Part shown: piece after piece, positions 29,742 to 31,437 of the stretch
Layout of the letters: every line of letters starts with the position of its first letter
How positions within the stretch are numbered: position 1 is the first letter of the stretch
Origin: Saprospiraceae bacterium UBA3362
GTDB lineage: Bacteria > Bacteroidota > Bacteroidia > Chitinophagales > Saprospiraceae
Assembly: GCA_002360455.1 (NCBI GenBank)
Contig: DEQQ01000032.1
Coordinates: 1 to 31,437, forward strand
Length of the DNA: 31,437 nt
Reading direction: 5' to 3'
Notes under the pieces: model-generated
The model's input: the letters and a program-made list of their open reading frames with translations, nothing else
What the model was told of the DNA's origin: nothing
Databases searched by the model: none
Translations under genes and position numbers: made by a program

Positions 29742-30391
29742 TGACAAAAAAGACCGTTGCAATATTATCACTCATTGCAGTCATTGCCATAGTGGCCAAG
29801 GTTGCATTATCTGACCGTGATAATCCCGGATCCAATCTCTTTGAGCTTATAAAAAAAGCCTTGGAGAATTCTTTTGGGATATTGTCAGCACAGCAGATAA
29901 GATCCATTCTTGACATTGTCCAGGCATGGACCGAGTTTGGTGATGGAGACATGAATAAACTTGCTTATATACTGGCCACTTGCTACCATGAATCCAAATT
30001 CATATCCGGCAGGGAAAAACGCTGCAATCCTAACGGAGACGCGCAACAAAAGGCCTGCTACGCTGCCCAAGAGAAATACTGGTACACGGGTTACTATGGC
30101 CGTGGATTCGTACAATTGACACACAGAGCCAATTATATCGCAATGAGTTCTGTTTTTAATATCGACTTAGAAAGTAATCCGGATCTTGCCCTAGACTCCG
30201 CTATGGCTGCCAAAATAGCTGTGTATGGAATGATGACCGGATCTTTTACAGGTCTCAGATTGTCAAATTATATCAATCTGTTTAAGCAAGATTATTACAA
30301 CGCTAGGAGAGTGGTCAATGGATTAGATCGAGCAGATTTAATTCAAGCTTATGCTTTGAAAATCATTGAGAATATTAAACTTTTGGGATAA
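29741..30391 (+). CDS. GH19-type endolysin with N-terminal membrane anchor
   Basis: 216 residues. An N-terminal hydrophobic helix (TVAILSLIAVIAIVAKVAL) is a signal-anchor or slow signal peptide. LATCYHESKFISG holds the catalytic Glu of the 'A..HE' motif. GYYGRGFVQLTHRANYIAM matches the GH19 chitinase/lysozyme signature YYGRG..QL...NY. It hydrolyses peptidoglycan, for lysis or virion entry. It is the last gene of the late operon and faces the minus-strand cluster with only 16 bp between. Confidence 0.8.
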   Translation: MTKKTVAILSLIAVIAIVAKVALSDRDNPGSNLFELIKKALENSFGILSAQQIRSILDIVQAWTEFGDGDMNKLAYILATCYHESKFISGREKRCNPNGDAQQKACYAAQEKYWYTGYYGRGFVQLTHRANYIAMSSVFNIDLESNPDLALDSAMAAKIAVYGMMTGSFTGLRLSNYINLFKQDYYNARRVVNGLDRADLIQAYALKIIENIKLLG

Positions 30392-30407
30392 TTAATGAGA
30401 TTTCTTT

Positions 30408-30782
30408 TTAGAGTATTTTCTCTACTAATATGGATTTCTGTTTTTCACTTAGAGACAATGTTTCATGAACAAAGATAGGCATAGTCTGCTTTTTTCTTTT
30501 TAGGTATTCACTCTCTGTAAATAAATGGAAGCTCGACTTATCAATTGAATCCGAATCATTATAAACCAATAAATAGACAGGCAAAGAAGCCCCTTCGTTT
30601 GTTCTAAATGCAGCTTTCAATAAATTTTTATTCTTATGAATTCCCTGCAAGATAATAGAATGAGCAACTTTATAAGATTCTTTTATAGGAGAGGAAGCGA
30701 TCAATGAACTATTGTCCACCTTTGCTTTTTCCCAAATTTCTTCATAGTAGTTCTTTTCTGATGGAAGTTTAGAAAAATTCAT
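30408..30782 (-). CDS. Hypothetical protein, paralogue A1
   Basis: 124 residues. The core IKESYKVAHSIILQGIHKNK, then NLLKAAFRTNEGASLPVYLL, is closely mirrored in the partial protein at the window end. Probably an alpha-beta domain. Family unknown. It ends 16 bp from the endolysin stop, in convergent orientation, and lies 10 bp after the helical gene of the same cluster. Confidence 0.55.
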   Translation of the reverse strand: MNFSKLPSEKNYYEEIWEKAKVDNSSLIASSPIKESYKVAHSIILQGIHKNKNLLKAAFRTNEGASLPVYLLVYNDSDSIDKSSFHLFTESEYLKRKKQTMPIFVHETLSLSEKQKSILVEKIL

Positions 30783-30792
30783 TTGAGTGATT

Positions 30793-31155
30793 TTAAATAG
30801 AATTTATATAGTTTCTTATTTCGTTAAAATTTTGAACGCATTTGTCATATGAATTTTCTAATTGGTCATCATACAACTTGCCTCTCATGCTATATCTAAA
30901 AAATTTAGACATACTATAAAGAAATTCATATTTTATCCATATCTCCTTTAACTTAGGATCAGACCTAAGTTCAGAATTCCTTGTTAAATGAGAATCAATT
31001 AACAATCCTTTTTGAGAAAAAAAACCATCGATCAAAGGAATTATACAGTAATGCATTATTACAATTTCCCAATTTCTAAAATCGTCAGAATCTGAAGAAC
31101 TTACATGTTTTAGAAAATGTAAATTCTCATTGTAATTGTGAATATAACTATTCAT
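30793..31155 (-). CDS. Helical protein, HEPN-like at best
   Basis: 120 residues, predicted all-helical. The end LYSMSKFFRYSMRGKLYDDQ, then LENSYDKCVQNFNEIRNYIN, recalls the last helices of HEPN-like domains ('RY....A....d...L...i'). The R-x4-6-H RNase motif is not present (RNYINS ends the chain without His), so an active HEPN toxin is not supported. Its start overlaps the stop of the upstream paralogue (ATGA). Confidence 0.45.
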   Translation of the reverse strand: MNSYIHNYNENLHFLKHVSSSDSDDFRNWEIVIMHYCIIPLIDGFFSQKGLLIDSHLTRNSELRSDPKLKEIWIKYEFLYSMSKFFRYSMRGKLYDDQLENSYDKCVQNFNEIRNYINSI

Positions 31156-31437
31156 AGTAACTTCTCAACAATGTAATTTGGAATAAACTCACTCATAGAA
31201 ATTCTTTCCATGGACAAGAATAGGATTTCTTTTTTGGCTTTTTTATAATAATCAAAAAAAACAGTAGAGCTAAGTTGAGAGCTTTCCATACTTTCAGCTG
31301 AATTATAAATTACATAGTAAACAGGAATAATATCACCCGTACTCAATCTGAAAGCGCTAGTAATTAAATTCCTATTTTTTTGTAATGCCTGAACTACAAT
31401 AGAATGAGCAACTTTGTAAGATTCTCTTATCGAAGAA
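31152..31437 (-). CDS. Hypothetical protein, paralogue A2 (5' end outside window)
   Basis: The last 94 residues are visible: SSIRESYKVAHSIVVQALQK, then NRNLITSAFRLSTGDIIPVY, ending NYIVEKLL. It aligns along its whole visible length with the 124-aa protein at 30408, including ESYKVAHSI, AFR, PVY..+YN and VEK+L. Nucleotides are also very similar across ESYKVAHSI. It is the first gene of an A2-helical-A1 unit. Confidence 0.6.
   Translation of the reverse strand, partial: SSIRESYKVAHSIVVQALQKNRNLITSAFRLSTGDIIPVYYVIYNSAESMESSQLSSTVFFDYYKKAKKEILFLSMERISMSEFIPNYIVEKLL

Larger units (their letters stand above)
6075..30391. mobile_element. Prophage-like element, probably a tailless membrane-containing virus of Bacteroidota
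   Basis: The span holds a divergent HTH pair, a replicative primase-helicase, an iteron-like origin, a DNA methyltransferase, a cargo zone, and a plus-strand late operon. The late operon encodes fibre-like proteins, a basic nucleoprotein candidate, many one-TM proteins, a holin candidate and a GH19 endolysin. No terminase, portal, tail, HK97 capsid, Zot ATPase or integrase is visible. The edges are approximate: the left lies between the GT2 gene and the HTH gene, and the right follows the endolysin. No flanking direct repeat or tRNA target was found by eye. It could be integrated or a phage-plasmid whose ends lie outside the recognised genes. Confidence 0.75.

Noticed and set aside
5931..30430. 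Direct repeats as attL/attR
   Set aside because: Comparing 5931-6074 with 30380-30430 by eye gave no shared stretch longer than short AT-rich words.
30793..31155. An active HEPN RNase toxin
   Set aside because: The family's R-x4-6-H motif is absent from the final helix, so only a loose structural resemblance remains.
1..31437. CRISPR array, rRNA, insertion sequences
   Set aside because: No regularly spaced identical repeats, no rRNA-like sequence and no transposase-like protein were seen.

Overview
The window looks like a Bacteroidota chromosome segment, most likely from the Saprospiraceae or a relative, carrying a roughly 24 kb prophage-like element. Host-side evidence is a type IX secretion C-terminal sorting domain (around 180-431), promoters with the Bacteroidota -7 box TAnnTTTG close to start codons, no Shine-Dalgarno sequences, and exported proteins whose mature N-terminus is Gln.

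Host left flank (1-5971): the C-terminal end of a secreted T9SS protein, a PyrR-type phosphoribosyltransferase followed by a start-less remnant of a chagasin-like protease inhibitor, a TonB-like energy transducer, a small membrane protein, an HMG-CoA lyase with an overlapping GNAT acetyltransferase, and a glycosyltransferase/FkbM methyltransferase pair.

Element, early half (about 6075-16620): a repressor-like HTH gene divergent from a Cro-like gene, a primase-helicase with an SF3 domain, a terminator, and an AT-rich stretch of GACACAA/TTGTGTC repeats that reads as an iteron origin. Next come a structured RNA with its own promoter, small early genes, a YprB-like RNase H-fold exonuclease, a C5 cytosine methyltransferase with a second conserved-looking frame inside it, and a caspase-like peptidase coupled to it. 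A cargo zone at 14.9-16.4 kb has broken genes and three integron attC-like sites that punctuate tiny ORFs.

Element, late half (16731-30391): a palindrome next to a promoter opens one long, tightly packed operon whose genes often overlap by ATGA or TAATG. It encodes a LEA14-like membrane protein, a transglutaminase-fold protein, very basic peptides suited to condensing DNA, a hydrophobic membrane protein, candidate capsid proteins (243 and 175 aa), and small beta-rich proteins. Four consecutive fibre- or spike-like proteins with signal peptides follow, one with a YadA-head-like beta-roll, then many single-TM proteins, a holin-like protein and a GH19-type endolysin. I see no terminase, portal, tail, HK97 capsid, Zot-like ATPase or integrase. 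The best reading, an inference, is a tailless membrane-containing (or extruded) virus of Bacteroidota whose spikes are exported by Sec.

Right flank (30408-31437): a minus-strand cluster in which two paralogous genes flank an all-helical, HEPN-like gene. Whether it belongs to the element or the host is open.
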